Below, piece by piece: positions 1 through 9,541 of a stretch of 64,000 nt of DNA (the first letter of the stretch is position 1; each line of letters begins with the position of its first letter). The notes beneath the pieces were generated by a model. That model was not told where the DNA came from. It was given only the letters and a program-made list of their open reading frames with translations, and searched no databases. The DNA is taken from positions 62,001-126,000 of the forward strand of contig JADGDS010000003.1 in the NCBI GenBank assembly GCA_016744775.1. The letters are read 5' to 3'. A program made the position numbers and the translations under genes. The stretch is from Candidatus Marithrix sp. (GTDB lineage Bacteria > Pseudomonadota > Gammaproteobacteria > Beggiatoales > Beggiatoaceae).

Positions 1-149
1 GGAACTGTACCCAACATCGATAGAAAAAGTCGCTGCATTTACAAGCAGATGTTGATACACAGGAAGCCATAATATTAGCAGTTGCTGCCAGTGAGATGAG
101 CAGAGAGTCCTTTTTGGAATGGTTACAAAATCATGTTGTGCCACAGTAA
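1..149 (+). pseudogene. Fragment of a Doc/Fic (death-on-curing) toxin
   Basis: Two short reading frames together resemble a death-on-curing toxin. Frame 2 reads ELYPTSIEKVAAF at the window edge, like the helix before the Fic motif. Frame 3 from about base 24 reads ADVDTQEAIILAVAASEMSRE and ends in WLQNHVVPQ before a TAA at 147-149, like the Doc C-terminus. The catalytic HPFxxGNKR segment that should lie between them is absent, so the gene is broken by a deletion plus a frame change. The 5' part lies outside the window. Family assignment rests on remembered motifs of Doc proteins and is moderately sure; the loss of function is clear if the assignment is right. Confidence 0.5.
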
Positions 150-239
150 TTGACAACATTCAACATATTCATCCTCGTTTGTCTGGGAACTGATTCATGA
201 TATAATGCAAGTTATTATAACTAAAAAATAGGTAATAAC

Positions 240-428
240 ATGATCGCAATACGAGAATTGGTAAAGGTTAAAAATCATAGGATAGATTTATTATTACCAG
301 CAGATTTTGACTATGATGAAGTTGAAGTAATTGTGCTACCTAAAGCCGAATTTGATTATTGGAGTGATGAAGAAATAGCACAAATGGGCAAAATAGGGCA
401 GATGTCTCAAAGTTTTGATAAAAACTAA
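240..428 (+). CDS. Small type II antitoxin-like protein, probably truncated
   Basis: A 62-residue protein with the look of small beta-rich antitoxins: a short basic start, a hydrophobic strand pair (RIDLLLPADFDYDEVEVIVLP), then an acidic helix beginning FDYWSDEEIAQMGKIG. Members of this kind usually sit directly upstream of a MazF/PemK or PIN toxin and end in an acidic tail. Here the protein stops soon after SQSFDKN and the next gene begins inside it without its own N-terminal half. A deletion seems to have joined the antitoxin tail region to the middle of the toxin. No toxin able to pair with it is intact nearby. Function is inferred from length, pattern and neighbour. Confidence 0.55.
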   Translation: MIAIRELVKVKNHRIDLLLPADFDYDEVEVIVLPKAEFDYWSDEEIAQMGKIGQMSQSFDKN

Positions 429-612
429 TCAAAACGGTATTATTGTTAGCAAAAATGACTTGGAAAGCGGTGAATTAAAAAAGGAATCATTAATCATAAT
501 TCCTAAAAACTTTACTTTGCATAAATCTATTTTGTTTAAATATCTTGCCACTATAAAAACTGATAAACTTAACTCTATTTTTGTGGCATTTTGTCAAGAA
601 TTGGGGTGTTAG
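415..612 (+). pseudogene. C-terminal half of a MazF/PemK-type toxin
   Basis: The 65 residues contain SKNDLESGELKKESLI followed by a FTLHKSILFKYLATIKTDKL strand-helix segment. This matches the second half of MazF/PemK endoribonuclease toxins, where a SxSDLxxGxLKxxSxIR-like motif precedes the last strands. The N-terminal half, which carries the GDIxxxxFPF and RPxLVI motifs of the family (about 50 residues), is missing, and only a TTG start is available inside the preceding antitoxin. It is therefore read as a truncated toxin left after a deletion. A further short frame at 606-717 encodes 36 residues of coiled-coil character (HKLQTEIEELNQEVQRLG) with no assignable family. Confidence 0.5.
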
Positions 613-719
613 TTTTAAAACGAAAAATTGCTGAATCTCATAAGTTGCAGACTGAAATTGAAGAATTGAATCAGGAAGTTCAGAGGCTTGGAATAAATTC
701 CAAACCTCAAAGCTAAAGT

Positions 720-846
720 TAAGGGCAACTAAAGTTAAGGGCAACCATAAAGGATTGCCCCTACATAGGTTGGGTTTTTATTAAAGGCAAACAATTAACA
801 TAATAAATGTATTGTAGGGGCAATCCCTTGTGGTTGCCCTTAACTA
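720..846. repeat. Palindromic intergenic element (aggggcaatcc family)
   Basis: Two arms of about 35 bases, near 724-757 and 808-846, are inverted copies of one another, with roughly 50 bases between them. The core words are AGGGCAACCA and GGATTGCCCC. The same core recurs at 40803-40836 and inside every copy of the 170-bp repeat in 9341-14857. This is a MITE-like or REP-like dispersed palindrome. The rest of the gap to 1020 holds a short palindrome around the word CAAAGCGCAGCTTTG and nothing else recognised. Confidence 0.7.
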
Positions 847-1020
847 ATGAACGAATATTTTGGAGTTCAAAGCGCAGCTTTGTTCTATAGTACAACTAAT
901 TATGAAGACCTGACAGGTCTAGCAGCATAATCAAGTCTATAAAATAAGACAACTTAAAATAACATTGAAAATATTAACCATATTCGGCACATGCCCTATT
1001 CATAGCTTGTCAGATATTTT

Positions 1021-2313
1021 ATGATCGCCAAATTTAAAGGCTTAACCAATACAGAAGATAAAAAGAGGCTGTTGTCAAACTTTTTTTCTCTATCAGTATT
1101 ACAAGGGGCAAACTATATTTTGCCTCTTATCACTTTTCCATATCTTGTAAGAGTTTTAGGAATTGAATATTTTGGACTTTTGGCTTTTGCTACCGCTACG
1201 ATAGCCTATTTTAATATCATTACCGATTATGGATTTAATCTAACTGCTACAAGAGAAGTATCAATACATAGAGAAGATAAAGCAAAGATAGTAGAGATTT
1301 TTAGTTCGGTGATGACTATTAAATTTATCTTAATGTTTATTAGTTTGCTTCTTTTATCTTTACTTGTGTTTAGTTTTGAAAAGTTTGCAAAAGATTGGGA
1401 AATATATTTTTTTACATTTGGAATTGTTGTAGGGCAAATGTTGTTTCCTGTTTGGTTTTTTCAGGGTATGGAGAGAATGAAGTATATTACATATCTAAAT
1501 ATCTTGGCAAAATCAATCTTTACTGTCGCTATTTTTATATTTGTACAGGAGCAGAGTGATTTTTATATAGTTCCGATACTTACTTCACTGGGATTTATTG
1601 TAGCTGGAGTATGGTCGCTTGTGATTATAACAAGAGAGTTTAGAGTTGAGTTTAAGTGGCAAAACATTAAGACTATTAAATTTTATTTAAAAGAGGGTTG
1701 GCATGTGTTTGTATCAAGAATTTATGTAAGCCTTTATACTAGTACGAATGTTTTGTTACTGGGGTTATTGACAAATAACACTACAGTAGGTTATTACTCA
1801 ATCACTGAAAAAATAGTTGTAGCTATCGGAGGAATTTTTGAACCAGCCAATCAAACTCTTTATCCATATCTTGCAAAAAAATATAAAGAAAATTTTATTC
1901 AATTTCTACAGATTCTAAAAAAAATTGCTATGCTATTTTTAGCATTATCTTTTTCGTTTGTTATTGTGTCTGAATATTTTAAAGAAGAGATTGTTTACTT
2001 TGTAAGTGGTGAATACAATTTTGAAATCACAACACTATTAAGTATATTTTTAATTAGAATTTTAACATACCCTTTTGGAACATTATTTACGAATTATCTT
2101 ATTATTATGCAAAGAAAAAGTCAATTTATAAAAGGTATGCAATACACTGTAATTCTAAATTTTATTCTTGTACCACCACTAATTTTTATTTTTGGTGTTA
2201 AAGGTATGATTGTAGGAATGTTAGTAGTCTCTTTTTTTATAATTACTTACTACTATTTTGTTTTGAAATTGATTTTCAAGGAACATTTTGACTATGTCAA
2301 TAAAGGAAAATAA
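1021..2313 (+). CDS. Polysaccharide flippase, Wzx/RfbX-like
   Basis: A 430-residue integral membrane protein with about twelve hydrophobic segments. The N-terminus (LSNFFSLSVLQGANYILPLI, then TFPYLVRVLGIEYFGLLAFA) is typical of the RfbX/Wzx group of the MOP exporter superfamily. Such proteins move undecaprenyl-linked oligosaccharide repeat units across the inner membrane. It is the first gene of a run of surface-polysaccharide genes transcribed in the same direction, with a Wzy-like polymerase further down, which fits a Wzx/Wzy-dependent pathway for O-antigen or capsule. The gene is noticeably AT-rich, as is usual for exchanged glycan clusters. The next gene overlaps its end by 20 bases. Confidence 0.88.
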   Translation: MIAKFKGLTNTEDKKRLLSNFFSLSVLQGANYILPLITFPYLVRVLGIEYFGLLAFATATIAYFNIITDYGFNLTATREVSIHREDKAKIVEIFSSVMTIKFILMFISLLLLSLLVFSFEKFAKDWEIYFFTFGIVVGQMLFPVWFFQGMERMKYITYLNILAKSIFTVAIFIFVQEQSDFYIVPILTSLGFIVAGVWSLVIITREFRVEFKWQNIKTIKFYLKEGWHVFVSRIYVSLYTSTNVLLLGLLTNNTTVGYYSITEKIVVAIGGIFEPANQTLYPYLAKKYKENFIQFLQILKKIAMLFLALSFSFVIVSEYFKEEIVYFVSGEYNFEITTLLSIFLIRILTYPFGTLFTNYLIIMQRKSQFIKGMQYTVILNFILVPPLIFIFGVKGMIVGMLVVSFFIITYYYFVLKLIFKEHFDYVNKGK

Positions 2314-3226
2314 TCTTATCTGTCCATTATCAAATACAAGTGAAGAACTTGAAATTATTGAAGTCTTAAATACACAAGAGATTGTGAAATTATATAAGTC
2401 ATTTAGACATTTAGATTTATCAAATGAATTCAATACAAAAGAAATTTATTTAGTAAAAAATAAACAAATAAACTTTTATTTTTTCTATCCTTTTATAAGT
2501 GGTTCAAGTAATTTTTATGAAGCACTGACAACAAAGCCTCAGTATGCTCCAGAAAAAGATGAATATCATTTTGCTTCTAAATACATTAAGTATAGTGATT
2601 GCGTATTAGATGTTGGATGTGGATGGGGCTGGTTTAAGTCTTACATTCCGAATTCTGAATATCTTGGTATTGAATTCAGTCAAAAATCTATACAAAAATG
2701 TAAAGACAAAAATATTAATGTAACTTCTGTTTTAATAGAAGACTTTGCCAAACAAGAAAAAAAGTTTGATGTTGTAACATCATTTCAAGTACTAGAACAC
2801 ATAGAAAATCCAATAGAATTTATACAAGGTATGATAAATTCTGCAAAAGATAATGGATTAATAATTATTTCTGTTCCAAATGTAGATAGTTTTATGGCTT
2901 GTATGGAAAACAATTATTTAAATTTACCACCACACCATATTAGTTGGTGGAGCAAAGATAGTTTATTCTATGTTGCCAGAAAATTAAATTTAGAAATCAT
3001 AGATTTTAAAATAGAAAAATCAATATCTATGAATATAGCCCTTTCTATTTCTCTAAAAAGAAAACTGAACACTATTTTGGGCAGGAAACAACTCTTAATT
3101 AGAAACAATTTATTTGATAGATTTGTTAATAAGTTTTTTTCATTATTTGGTTTGCTATTTAGAAAGTCTCCAGAAGAAATTATGCCTAATGGACATTCTA
3201 TAACATTTATATTTAGGAAAAAGTAA
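2294..3226 (+). CDS. Class I SAM-dependent methyltransferase
   Basis: A 310-residue protein with the Rossmann methyltransferase core. Motif I is VLDVGCGWGWF near residue 105, the post-I acidic residue is in YLGIEFS, and FDVVTSFQVLEHIENP near residue 158 is motif IV of the Methyltransf_11/23 type. About 90 residues before the core have no recognised domain. The ATG at 2294 is preferred over an upstream TTG because an AAGGAA ribosome site lies about ten bases ahead of it. It overlaps the flippase gene by 20 bases, indicating translational coupling. In this setting it probably methylates a sugar or a lipid-linked glycan; the substrate cannot be read from the sequence. Confidence 0.82.
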   Translation: MSIKENNLICPLSNTSEELEIIEVLNTQEIVKLYKSFRHLDLSNEFNTKEIYLVKNKQINFYFFYPFISGSSNFYEALTTKPQYAPEKDEYHFASKYIKYSDCVLDVGCGWGWFKSYIPNSEYLGIEFSQKSIQKCKDKNINVTSVLIEDFAKQEKKFDVVTSFQVLEHIENPIEFIQGMINSAKDNGLIIISVPNVDSFMACMENNYLNLPPHHISWWSKDSLFYVARKLNLEIIDFKIEKSISMNIALSISLKRKLNTILGRKQLLIRNNLFDRFVNKFFSLFGLLFRKSPEEIMPNGHSITFIFRKK

Positions 3227-3227
3227 T

Positions 3228-4719
3228 ATGATTAATCAATACCACCTATCAGATAATAATCTGATTCTAAAATCAGATTTAGCAGCAGAATTTCCTATTT
3301 ATTTATATTTATTTATCAAATAACAAAGATTATCTACTTTATTCAAAATCTATAAAAGAACTTCTTAATGATAGTAGAGTAATTAAACCACTTGAAGTTA
3401 CAAATGAAGGAATATCATTTTTACTTCAAAGTGGAGTAGTTCCACCTCCAAAAACTGTATATAAAAATATATTTATAGTTGGTATTGGTGATACCGCAGT
3501 AATCAAAACTACTAATAATAAAATAGAAATAGATTTTTCTCATAAGTTTCCATTTTTTAATAAAGATAGAAATCAAGATGCTCAAGTAGAAGAAGATTAT
3601 ATTTTAGAAATTTTAGCTGAAGCAACTATCTCAAGAATTGATGATACTAAACCTAGTTATCTTTTTCATAGTGCTGGAAAAGATAGTAATTCTATAGCAT
3701 TAGCATTAGCAGAAGCTGGTTATCAAGATAAAATAACTTGTATATCACATCAAAGCAAAGGTGATAAAGATGAGAGTGAAATCTCAAGACAAATTGCTCA
3801 AAAGCTTGGTTTTCAACACAAAAAACTATACGAACCTAAAAATATAGAAAAGAAACATATTGATAGCATAAACGACTATTTTGAAAACATTCCTTTACCT
3901 TGCATGGATAATGTCGCTTTAGCTTATCCTATTTATGCTACACAAATGGAATTTCAAAATTCAAACATAATTGATGGTATGGGAAATGATGTTTATATTG
4001 GTCATATTCCAAGTCAATTAGAATTTAATAGACAAAAAATATTTTCAAGGTTTCATAAGTTAAGACCAATTACTGGAAAATTCGCTTCTGGAACAAGATT
4101 TGAAATTGCTACAGCTACAAGAACAGAGTGGACTGGGCTTTTTGGTATTAGCTATGGAGATACAAAAAAAATATTATACAATGCTTTTGATACTCATAAA
4201 TATTGGAAAAACGAGGATTTAAAAAGAAAAAATTTAGATTATTTTGATTTTAGAGCTTCATTTAGAGGAGTGATTATTGATCAAGAAATTTTCACAAGAA
4301 AAGTTAGGAATTTTACAGATATTATAAATTCAAATATGATATTGCCGTGGACAAATCAAAAAGTAGCCAAGTATTTCTTAATACTTCCAGAAAAATACCT
4401 ATTTGATAGAAAGACATTTAAAAATAAACTTATTTTAAGAAATATATTAAAGGAAAAAATTGGATTAGATAGCGATAAAATTGGAAAAATGGTTTATGAA
4501 TTTGATTTTTATTCAATTTTAATGATGATGAAACATGAAGTTGATCATGAAATATTATCTTGTAAATTATGGGATAGAAAAGGGATAGAAAAAGTTTTAA
4601 ATCACTTATATCAAAAAATAAATTCAAATCACCGTTTAAGTATGAGGATCAAATATTTAGTTCAGCGGATTTATCTAATCAGTGCTTGGTATAACAAAAA
4701 TAGCTATGTGAAGATATGA
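3228..4719 (+). pseudogene. Asparagine-synthase-like ATP-pyrophosphatase, frameshifted near its start
   Basis: An ATG at 3228, immediately after the methyltransferase stop, opens a frame that runs 31 residues (MINQYHLSDNNLILKSDLAA onward) and stops at 3323. The rest of the protein continues in another frame from about 3313 to 4719. Around 3290-3315 the sequence repeats TTTA words; removing one 4-base unit joins YLYL to SNNKDYLLYS in a single frame of about 495 residues. The main part has the PP-loop motif SAGKDS near 3674 and the helix pattern of the asparagine synthase B domain, but no Cys2 glutaminase domain. Related proteins in glycan clusters may amidate sugar acids. It is either a recent pseudogene or carries one sequencing error. 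Confidence 0.72.
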
Positions 4720-4750
4720 AAAACAAAGTAGTAGTCTAATAGGGATTATA

Positions 4751-5914
4751 ATGAAAATCTTAATATTTAATACATTCTATTACCCAAATCAACTGGGTGG
4801 TGCAGAAAAATCTGTGCAATTGATAGCAGAGGGATTGAAATCTATTGGAGAGGAACCTGTAATTGTATGTACTTCTGATAGAGATCATATTGATAATATT
4901 AATGGTGTCCAAGTATATTATATAAATACAAATAATATTTATTGGTCTTATCATTCTAAAGAAAAAAGCAAATATTTAAAACCCTTTTGGCATCTTATAG
5001 ATAGTAACAATATATTTATAAAAAGCAAGATAGAAGAAATAATAAAAACTACAAATCCTGATGTAGTTCATACAAATAATTTAGCTGGTTTGTCAGATAT
5101 TGTATGGGTAATCGCGAAGAAATATAATAAAAAAATTGTTCATACAATTAGAGACTACTATCAGTTGTGCCCAAAATCTTCAATGTTTAATCAAGAAAAA
5201 AATTGTGATACACAATGTAGTAGTTGCAAAATATTTTCAATACCTAAGAAAAAAAATTCAGAGTTAGTTGATTCGGTTATTGGAGTAAGTGATTTTATAT
5301 TGCAAAAACATTTGAAATTTGGCTATTTTAAAAATGCAAATATCAAAACACATATATATAATCCAGCACCTAAATTAGACAATATAAAAAAATCAAAAAG
5401 CAAAAATATAAGACTTGGCTTAGTAGGAATTATTTCAAAAACCAAGGGTAGTGAATTTATTTTGAAACAATTTTCAAAATTACATTCTAATAACTTAGAA
5501 TTACATATTTTTGGAAAAGGTGAAACTAAAGAGTATGAACATTATCTAAAACAGAAGTTTATTTCAAATAAAAATATATATTTTAATGGATTTAAAAAAG
5601 TTGATGAAATATATACTAATATTGATATATTAATCATATCATCTCTTTGGCATGAACCATTTCCTAGAACCTTAATAGAAACAATGTCGTATAAAACCTT
5701 AGTATTGGCAACAAATAGAGGCGGTACTAGTGAAATGGTTATTGATGGCGAAAATGGATATATTTTTGATCCTGATATTGATGGTGATTTTGAAAAAAAA
5801 CTTGATTTGGTGATACAAATGTATAGAAAAAATCACTTTGAATTTGATTTAAATCAATTTCATTTCAATGAGATAATAAATAGATATTTAGATGTTTATA
5901 ACGAAGTTTTATAG
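4751..5914 (+). CDS. Glycosyltransferase family 4 protein
   Basis: A 387-residue GT-B fold glycosyltransferase. The N-terminal acceptor domain begins MKILIFNTFYYPNQLGGAEK, with the GGAE loop usual in GT4 enzymes. The C-terminal donor domain starts near residue 215 (IRLGLVGIISKTKGSEFIL) and contains LWHEPFPRTLIETM, a version of the EX7E donor-binding motif, followed by NRGGTSEMVIDGENGYIF. It would add one sugar to the lipid-linked repeat unit on the cytoplasmic face of the membrane. A cysteine-rich stretch, CDTQCSSCK, around residue 155 is uncommon but seen in some GT4 enzymes. AGGG lies about eight bases before the ATG. Confidence 0.88.
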   Translation: MKILIFNTFYYPNQLGGAEKSVQLIAEGLKSIGEEPVIVCTSDRDHIDNINGVQVYYINTNNIYWSYHSKEKSKYLKPFWHLIDSNNIFIKSKIEEIIKTTNPDVVHTNNLAGLSDIVWVIAKKYNKKIVHTIRDYYQLCPKSSMFNQEKNCDTQCSSCKIFSIPKKKNSELVDSVIGVSDFILQKHLKFGYFKNANIKTHIYNPAPKLDNIKKSKSKNIRLGLVGIISKTKGSEFILKQFSKLHSNNLELHIFGKGETKEYEHYLKQKFISNKNIYFNGFKKVDEIYTNIDILIISSLWHEPFPRTLIETMSYKTLVLATNRGGTSEMVIDGENGYIFDPDIDGDFEKKLDLVIQMYRKNHFEFDLNQFHFNEIINRYLDVYNEVL

Positions 5915-5981
5915 TGCAGGAGATAATTTAGACTAAATCAAACATTCTTATTATTTTAGTTATTTATTAAAATTTTTTCAA

Positions 5982-7148
5982 ATGGATCAAAAATATAAAA
6001 CCATCAACTTAATATTAGAAAAATTTTTATCACATTTATTTTTCTTTTTTTTTATAGCTCAGATACTCTCTCCGTTAATTGGAGAGAAAACTCTCTATCT
6101 TGAAATAATAGTAGCTTTATTAAATCCTTTTTTTATAGTTTGGATTATAAATCAAAAAATAAAACGAAAATATTTTGCGATATATATCGCAATTATATTG
6201 CTATTTGTAATAGGCAACCCTATTGCATCCATTAAGTTTTTTGCATTGAGTATAGGAGTATTATTTTTATTTTATTCATATGAACGAAATCTTTTTTACT
6301 TAAAATATTATATACTAATATCAATAACATTGGCAATGTTACAGTTTTTTTTCACTTTTTACAACCCTCAAATTGCTTATTTTTTAGGACCAACAAATAT
6401 TGCTAAAACTTTATGGGGAGAACATGCAACTGCTACATTTACTAATTTTTATTCAATCTTTTTATTACCGCGAGTAAGTGGTTTATCAAGAGAAGCAGGT
6501 TTTTTTGCTTCCTTAATAGTTGCATATATGTTTTTAATATTTATAAATAAAAATAGAGAACAAATACAAAACCCTTATTATCAAAATGCCTTCTTGCTTG
6601 TTGGTTATATATTGTCTTTTTCAAAAATGTCTTTTATTATATTCCCTTTAATGATTTTTGAAAAATTAAGAAAGATTATTAATATAATTCCACCTTTTAT
6701 ATCTATTTTATTTTTTCTAATTTTTATGATTGTTTTTTGGAGTATAAATATAGATTATTTAGTAGAACCATCACATGCTACATTTTTACAACGTTTTAGC
6801 GCATATCCTACTTTATTAGAAATTAATTTAAATCAATTCTTTTTTGGTATAAATGACCCTTCTGAAATAAATGCAAAGTTAGCTCAAATTGTTCATGACA
6901 GGGGAGGAATATTTGCAGGTTTTGGAGGTTATATTTTATATAATGGAATATTGAGTGTTTTAGTGGTTTTGATTGGATTATATTTTGCTGGAGTATCTAG
7001 TTCTGGTATTTTAATTCTTTTATTATTAACAATAAATGTTGAAATAGACACTAACCAAAATTTTGTTGTATTAACTTATTTCATAATATTGAAATATTAT
7101 GCTACACGAAAAATAATTTTTTACACAAAAAAGAGAAATATCACATAG
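5982..7148 (+). CDS. O-antigen/polysaccharide polymerase, Wzy-like membrane protein
   Basis: A 388-residue protein with about ten membrane segments and very high Phe/Ile/Leu content. The segment GLSREAGFFASLIVAYMFLIF near residue 165 and a large periplasmic-type loop near residues 265-310 match the general plan of O-antigen polymerases and ligases (Wzy/WaaL superfamily), which show little sequence identity. A position between two GT4 genes, and a flippase upstream, makes the polymerase role likely. Its stop codon shares one base with the GTG start of the next gene. There is no clear ribosome site in the 67-base gap before it. Polymerase versus ligase cannot be decided from sequence alone. Confidence 0.72.
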   Translation: MDQKYKTINLILEKFLSHLFFFFFIAQILSPLIGEKTLYLEIIVALLNPFFIVWIINQKIKRKYFAIYIAIILLFVIGNPIASIKFFALSIGVLFLFYSYERNLFYLKYYILISITLAMLQFFFTFYNPQIAYFLGPTNIAKTLWGEHATATFTNFYSIFLLPRVSGLSREAGFFASLIVAYMFLIFINKNREQIQNPYYQNAFLLVGYILSFSKMSFIIFPLMIFEKLRKIINIIPPFISILFFLIFMIVFWSINIDYLVEPSHATFLQRFSAYPTLLEINLNQFFFGINDPSEINAKLAQIVHDRGGIFAGFGGYILYNGILSVLVVLIGLYFAGVSSSGILILLLLTINVEIDTNQNFVVLTYFIILKYYATRKIIFYTKKRNIT

Positions 7149-8236
7149 TGAATATATTCATCAACGCCCGTTTTCTCTCGCAACCTTTAACCGGTGTTCA
7201 ACGTTATGCGACAGAATTTGTTAAGGCATTAGACAATTTGATTGAAACTGGGCAAATTGATAAAACAAAATATTCATTTGTTCTTTTAGGACCAAAAAAT
7301 ATTAAATCGGAATTAAACTTAAAGCATATTCCAATAAAAAAAATTGGAATTTTGACTGGTCATTTATGGGAACAATTTGAATTACCATTTTATGCTAAAA
7401 ATGGTTTGTTACTCTGTTTATGTAATACAGGGGCTATATTTAAAAGAAATAAAATTGTAGTGATTCACGATGCACAAGTTTTTGCCCTACCTCAAAACTA
7501 TTCTTTTGCCTTCCGCTTGTGGTATAAATTACTATTTCCAATTCTTGGACGTTTTGTAAAACAAATTATTACAGTTTCTTCATTTTCGCGTTCTGAGCTT
7601 ATTAAATACTGTAAATTTAATCCAAAAAAAATACAAGTAATTTATGAAGGAAAAGAACATATATTATCAATCACTCCAGATAAAAGTATTTTCAAGAAAA
7701 ATGTAATAGGAGATAAACCCTATATATTAGCCGTAAGTACTATGAGTAAAAATAAGAATTTTAATTCTATAGTGCAAGCAATTGAAAATAGAAAACAACT
7801 TGACTTTGATATGCTTATTGTGGGTGGTAAAAATTCACATGTTTTTGGTCAGACACAAATTGCATTACCTGATTTTGTCAAACGTTTAGGCTATGTCAGC
7901 GATGGAGAATTGCGTGTACTTTATGAACATGCCTCATGTTTTGTATATCCATCCCTATATGAAGGCTTTGGACTTCCACCATTAGAAGCAATGGCTTGTG
8001 GTTGCCCAGTGATCGTATCTAATGCAGCATCTCTTCCAGAAGTTTGTGGTGATGCCGCTATTTATTGTGATCCATATAGTGTTGAAGATATTGCTAATAA
8101 AATTGAATTATTGCTTGCTGATAAAAATTTGCAACAACAAATGCGCTTGAAAGGCATTGAACGGGCGAAAACGTTTACTTGGGAAAAAGCAGCTCAACAA
8201 ACTATCACAATCATTAAAAACCAATATGAAACTTGA
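7148..8236 (+). CDS. Glycosyltransferase family 4 protein
   Basis: A 362-residue GT4 enzyme starting at a GTG that overlaps the last base of the preceding stop codon. The N-terminus [19 protein letters not shown] has the GVQRY substrate loop common in bacterial mannosyl- or rhamnosyltransferases of this group. The donor domain has [19 protein letters not shown], in which EGFGLPPLE is the EX7E motif, followed by [20 protein letters not shown]. Base composition is closer to the rest of the chromosome toward the 3' end than in the very AT-rich genes before it, hinting at a boundary in the history of the cluster. The donor sugar is not predictable. Confidence 0.9.
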   Translation: MNIFINARFLSQPLTGVQRYATEFVKALDNLIETGQIDKTKYSFVLLGPKNIKSELNLKHIPIKKIGILTGHLWEQFELPFYAKNGLLLCLCNTGAIFKRNKIVVIHDAQVFALPQNYSFAFRLWYKLLFPILGRFVKQIITVSSFSRSELIKYCKFNPKKIQVIYEGKEHILSITPDKSIFKKNVIGDKPYILAVSTMSKNKNFNSIVQAIENRKQLDFDMLIVGGKNSHVFGQTQIALPDFVKRLGYVSDGELRVLYEHASCFVYPSLYEGFGLPPLEAMACGCPVIVSNAASLPEVCGDAAIYCDPYSVEDIANKIELLLADKNLQQQMRLKGIERAKTFTWEKAAQQTITIIKNQYET

Positions 8237-8966
8237 AGAAAAGCAAAAGATTGAAATTGATTTTTGGAAAAATTCTGTAACTGAAAATCCTGAGTCAGAT
8301 TCTATTGAAAATATAATCGGTAAAATGGCAGAAGCTGCAATCTTTCTTGATTGTTTGAGAAATTTTGAAAATGTGTTTGCTCAAAGTAAAACTATATTAG
8401 AATTGGGAGGTGGGCAAGGATGGGCATCATCTATAGTTAAAAAAATATACCCAGAAATATCTGTAACACTTACAGATATTTCTGAATTTGCAATTGCCTC
8501 AGCACACAAATGGGAACATATTTTTCAAGTAAAAATTGATGAAAAATTAGCTTGTAAAAGCTATGAAATACCAACAGAAGACTCCTCATATGATTGTATT
8601 TTTGTGTTTGCAGCGGCACATCACTTTGTTGCTCACCAAAAGACTTTAAAAGAAATAAAGAGAGTGCTAACACCCGGAGGTCATTGTTTTTATTTCTATG
8701 AACCATCTTGTATTGCTTACCTCCATAAAATGGCTCATTGGCGCGTCAATAGAAAAAGACCAGAAGTTCCAGAGGATGTTTTGATATATAAGCAAATCCA
8801 AACGCTTGCATCTGAAGCAGAACTAGATTGTTCATTAAATTTCTATCCCAGTGTAATCCGCAGAGGTGCTTTTGAGACTATTTATTATAGTGTTTTAAAC
8901 AAATCCCGTTTATTACAACGGCTGTTACCGTGTACTATTAATTATCACTTTACTTCTCCTAAATGA
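8226..8966 (+). CDS. Class I SAM-dependent methyltransferase
   Basis: A 246-residue methyltransferase. The core has TILELGGGQGWASSIV (motif I) near residue 58, VTLTDISEFAIASA (post I), YDCIFVFAAAHHF (motif IV) and LKEIKRVLTPGGHCFYFYEP (Methyltransf_11 motif VI). The ATG at 8226 lies within the end of the glycosyltransferase gene and gives an 11-base overlap, the usual sign of coupled translation; a longer upstream frame exists but would overlap by 80 bases. The AHHF signature and the EPS strand resemble methyltransferases that act on sugars or lipid intermediates. It ends the polysaccharide operon. Confidence 0.8.
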   Translation: MKLEEKQKIEIDFWKNSVTENPESDSIENIIGKMAEAAIFLDCLRNFENVFAQSKTILELGGGQGWASSIVKKIYPEISVTLTDISEFAIASAHKWEHIFQVKIDEKLACKSYEIPTEDSSYDCIFVFAAAHHFVAHQKTLKEIKRVLTPGGHCFYFYEPSCIAYLHKMAHWRVNRKRPEVPEDVLIYKQIQTLASEAELDCSLNFYPSVIRRGAFETIYYSVLNKSRLLQRLLPCTINYHFTSPK

Positions 8967-9002
8967 ATATATATTCTAAAATTTGATATAGAGGACGCAT
9001 AA

Positions 9003-9152
9003 ATAAAAACTGTAGCGGCTATAAAACAGACTTTTCTGAAAAGAATAAAACACATCTATATTGAAGCCCAACCTAAAACAGCATTACATAGTGAATTATT
9101 TGAAGGAGTTCAATATGGGAGTGTTTATCAGATGACAAATAAATATATCTGA
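9003..9152 (+). pseudogene. Orphan coding fragment, first copy (IEAQPKTALHSELFEG)
   Basis: An open frame of 49 residues with no start codon runs from a TAA at 9000 to a TGA at 9150. The second half, IEAQPKTALHSELFEGVQYG, is repeated almost exactly at 12145-12240. The start KTVAAIKQTFLKRIKHI could be the beginning of a small antitoxin whose ATG became ATA, but no family is recognised. The duplication and the position beside copies of the 170-bp repeat suggest the fragment moved together with those repeats. The surrounding stretch 8967-9340 has no intact gene. Confidence 0.4.
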
Positions 9153-9218
9153 ATTTAAATCCTGTACCTTACTATTCGTTGTTATTACTATTCGTTGTAC
9201 TATATATATAAGCACCTA

Positions 9219-9304
9219 TAACTACAGGGATTGCATTTTAGCAGGGATTATATAAACATATATCTGACTATTATCCCTGCTAAAATACAATCCCTGTAGT
9301 TTTT
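9219..9304. repeat. Inverted repeat element with 32-base arms
   Basis: Arms at about 9220-9251 and 9271-9303 are inverted copies with few mismatches (core words ACTACAGGGATTG and TTAGCAGGGATTA) around an 18-base centre. A degenerate right arm followed by the same TTTTTAATTTTTA flank occurs at 14057-14100. This has the form of a small non-autonomous palindromic element; no coding capacity. Confidence 0.75.
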
Positions 9305-9340
9305 AATTTTTAGAATATCCGATTGCTCAACGTTTGGAAA

Positions 9341-9515
9341 CTAATTTTTATGTTGGATAAACACTCGTAGGGGCAATCCCTTGTGGTTGCCCTTAAATTG
9401 CGCAGCCCAACCTACAGATAACAATTAAAATACAAAGCTTTGCTTTGAACTCCAGTTCATAAATTTTATTAAGAGAAGCATCAAATTGCATAGTTTGATA
9501 AAATACACACTTACT
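9341..9515. repeat. 170-bp cassette-spacer repeat, copy A
   Basis: First of six copies. The order is: a TTTTTATGTTGGATAAACA left end; a palindrome built on GTAGGGGCAATCC and GGTTGCCCTTA; a short CAGCCCAACCTACAG word; a second palindrome AAAGCTTTGCTTTGAAC; and a right end TTTGATAAAATACAC. Other copies are at 11147-11329, 11985-12142, 13041-13212, 13896-14054 and 14798-14857 (left part only). It lies directly before a small antitoxin gene start at 9542. Confidence 0.85.
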
Positions 9516-9541
9516 GAATTAACAAATTAGGTGTATTGAAA

